DNA of 64,000 nucleotides from Cinclus cinclus (taxonomy: Eukaryota; Chordata; Aves; Passeriformes; Cinclidae): contig NC_085050.1 of assembly GCF_963662255.1 (NCBI RefSeq), forward strand, positions 23,616,631 through 23,680,630, written 5' to 3'. The position numbers and the translations under genes were made by a program. Below the pieces are notes generated by a model. That model saw nothing but the letters and a program-made list of their open reading frames with translations. It made no database searches and was not told the DNA's origin. Within the stretch, counting starts at the first letter, position 1, and each line of letters starts with the position of its first letter. Positions 62,413-64,000 of the stretch are shown piece by piece.

Positions 62413-63670
62413 ACTTGAACAGGAGAAATCTTCAGGTTACTACCCTTGTGGAAAGAAGTCACATAAAGGGCTGAAAAGCTTCTGAGATGGCAGTGACTCA
62501 GCACCATACCTCGCTTCCTTTGCTGTAGGCTTCCTGGACTGTTAGCACTTCTTCTCTTTCTGGAAGAGCGCTAGACTTGCAGACAAAAATTTCCATGGCA
62601 AAATCAGTTTCAAAAAGCTACTCGAGTTAAATTCCACAGGAGAGTCTGTCCAAGTATATTTACTTTGATTTAAAACTTAAGGTTTAGTTAGGCAAATACA
62701 GCTGCCTGAAACTCTACAACACACATAGTTTTTCCATTTGTGTCCCTTTGCTGTCTGTTTGCACTTCTTTAGTTTCTTTCAAGATATCATTAAAGGTTCT
62801 TGGGAGATATTAAGATTAGATAGGAAGAGTTTGTTCCAGTGGAACCTGCCAACCTTAAATTGTAATATTTCAACTGTGTGATTGTTTCACAGTTTTTCTT
62901 TTCTATGAGATATATTGTTTCAAATGGGCTCTGGCCTTATCTCAAGTACCATGACCTGGAAACCTGCTTTTTGCCACCATTACAATTACAACTGCACTTC
63001 AGGAAAACAAGGCTTTTCACCTTAGAGGAGCCAGCTGTATGGGTTTAGCCAGAGTACATTAAATTACTGTGAAAAATTACTGCGTACAACCTTCGGTGCA
63101 CTTCCTCTCTTTTAATTTTGTTTGCTTTTTTTCCCTACTTTGACACTTGCTTTCATATTTTTAAGTATCTTCAGATGTAATCTGGGAGATATTTATGGTA
63201 GTGCTTATTAAAAGTTACGTGGCATTTTTGGCTTTTTATATTTTAATAGACTCTATTGCCAGATATGGTCTTTACTAGAAGATGTGGGAGATGTAGCTGG
63301 AATATATAATAGTAAAAACGATCTATTTATAATTAAACAAATGAATACATTGTATTTTTAATTTATTTGCCTTTAGATATTACCTGAATTCAAAACCGCT
63401 TACTCTGAATTTTTTTATAACTTGACCTTGCTTGTTTGGGAATGTAGAGTAATTCTATCAGTGGTCCTTAGCAAACCAGAGATTAAGTTAGATTAGTTTA
63501 TAACTTTGAAATGTGAAATTCTGCAACTGTGTACAATTGTCTCAAGGCTTTCTGCACTAGGTACTCAAGTTATACCAGATCCTGAGACCCAGCCTTTATT
63601 AATAAGGCCGTGAGTACTGAACATGCAAGTTGAAATATAAGTGAAATAAATATATTTAAATAGCACTGAG
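62413..63670 (+). other. SLC30A9: Probable SLC30A9 3'UTR
   Basis: Sequence after the stop has no coding potential I can recognise. Polyadenylation candidates are ATTAAA at 63,058-63,063 and AATAAA at 63,645-63,650. The latter gives a 3'UTR of about 1.25 kb. The boundary is inferred. The remaining bases to 64,000 show no recognisable feature. Confidence 0.55.
63645..63650 (+). terminator. SLC30A9: Candidate SLC30A9 polyadenylation signal AATAAA
   Basis: The first canonical AATAAA after the SLC30A9 stop on the gene strand, within 'gtgaaataaatata'. TG-rich sequence follows at about 63,700-63,730, rather far for a downstream element, so use is uncertain. Confidence 0.4.
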
Positions 63671-64000
63671 AAAAATTCTTTATGCACTTTAATATAAAAT
63701 AAGGTTTGCTTGTGGGTGACAGGTGGTAGTAAGACCATCCTAGTAACTCAGTTGCTGAATAATGGCTTAATTGCTGAAAGAAGAAATGTTGATATGAAAC
63801 ATAAGTCTTCAAAAATCAATTTAAGATTATATTAAAAGCATTGCAGCAAATAATTGTGGAGACCAATATATCCAGATTTTACTAAAAGCATTTTAGAATA
63901 TTTTTTTTTCTTATTAGGTGTCACTAGTGAGCAATGAGGATTTAAAATAACATGCCTTTTTGACAACTGCAAAGGAAAGCACTTTGCGTGCTGGTCATTT

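Overview
This is vertebrate nuclear DNA, almost certainly from a bird and probably a passerine. Small coding exons with GT-AG splice sites are spread over AT-rich introns. The two housekeeping promoters are CpG islands. The interspersed repeats are avian: several CR1 LINE 3' ends, a SINE with a tRNA-Ile-like head and a CR1-like tail (the TguSINE1 pattern of songbirds), and two LTRs resembling common songbird LTR families. There are no operons, CRISPR arrays or other prokaryotic features.

Layout. Positions 1-13,430 are AT-rich intergenic sequence in which I recognise no gene. They hold a 22-C tract and an exon-like 42-nt segment. Positions 13,435-14,335 are the CpG-island promoter of TMEM33, whose seven coding exons run on the + strand from 14,127 to 22,422 and give 251 aa. 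The region after 22,423 is probably a long TMEM33 3'UTR, followed by intergenic DNA to about 32,830. A CR1 copy at 32,828-33,250 abuts the CpG-island promoter of SLC30A9 (33,355-33,990). Eighteen coding exons of SLC30A9 follow on the + strand from 33,595 to 62,412 (569 aa), with 3'UTR toward the window end.

Both coding sequences were rebuilt exon by exon. Every junction keeps phase, no exon carries an internal stop or frameshift, and both lengths are within a few residues of what I recall for the human proteins (247 and 568 aa). The TMEM33-SLC30A9 head-to-tail order is also that of human chromosome 4p13. TMEM33 is an ER and nuclear-envelope membrane protein. SLC30A9 (ZnT9) is a cation-diffusion-facilitator zinc transporter of mitochondria. 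They are neighbours but not a known functional unit.

I found no previously undescribed system. The most notable signals are a likely U12-type (minor spliceosome) intron in TMEM33; a 16-codon upstream ORF whose stop overlaps the SLC30A9 start as ATGA; an NRF1-like/GC-box/TGAGTCAGC cluster in the SLC30A9 promoter; a structurally complete solo LTR in TMEM33 intron 6; and a duplicated near-perfect palindrome in SLC30A9 intron 15.
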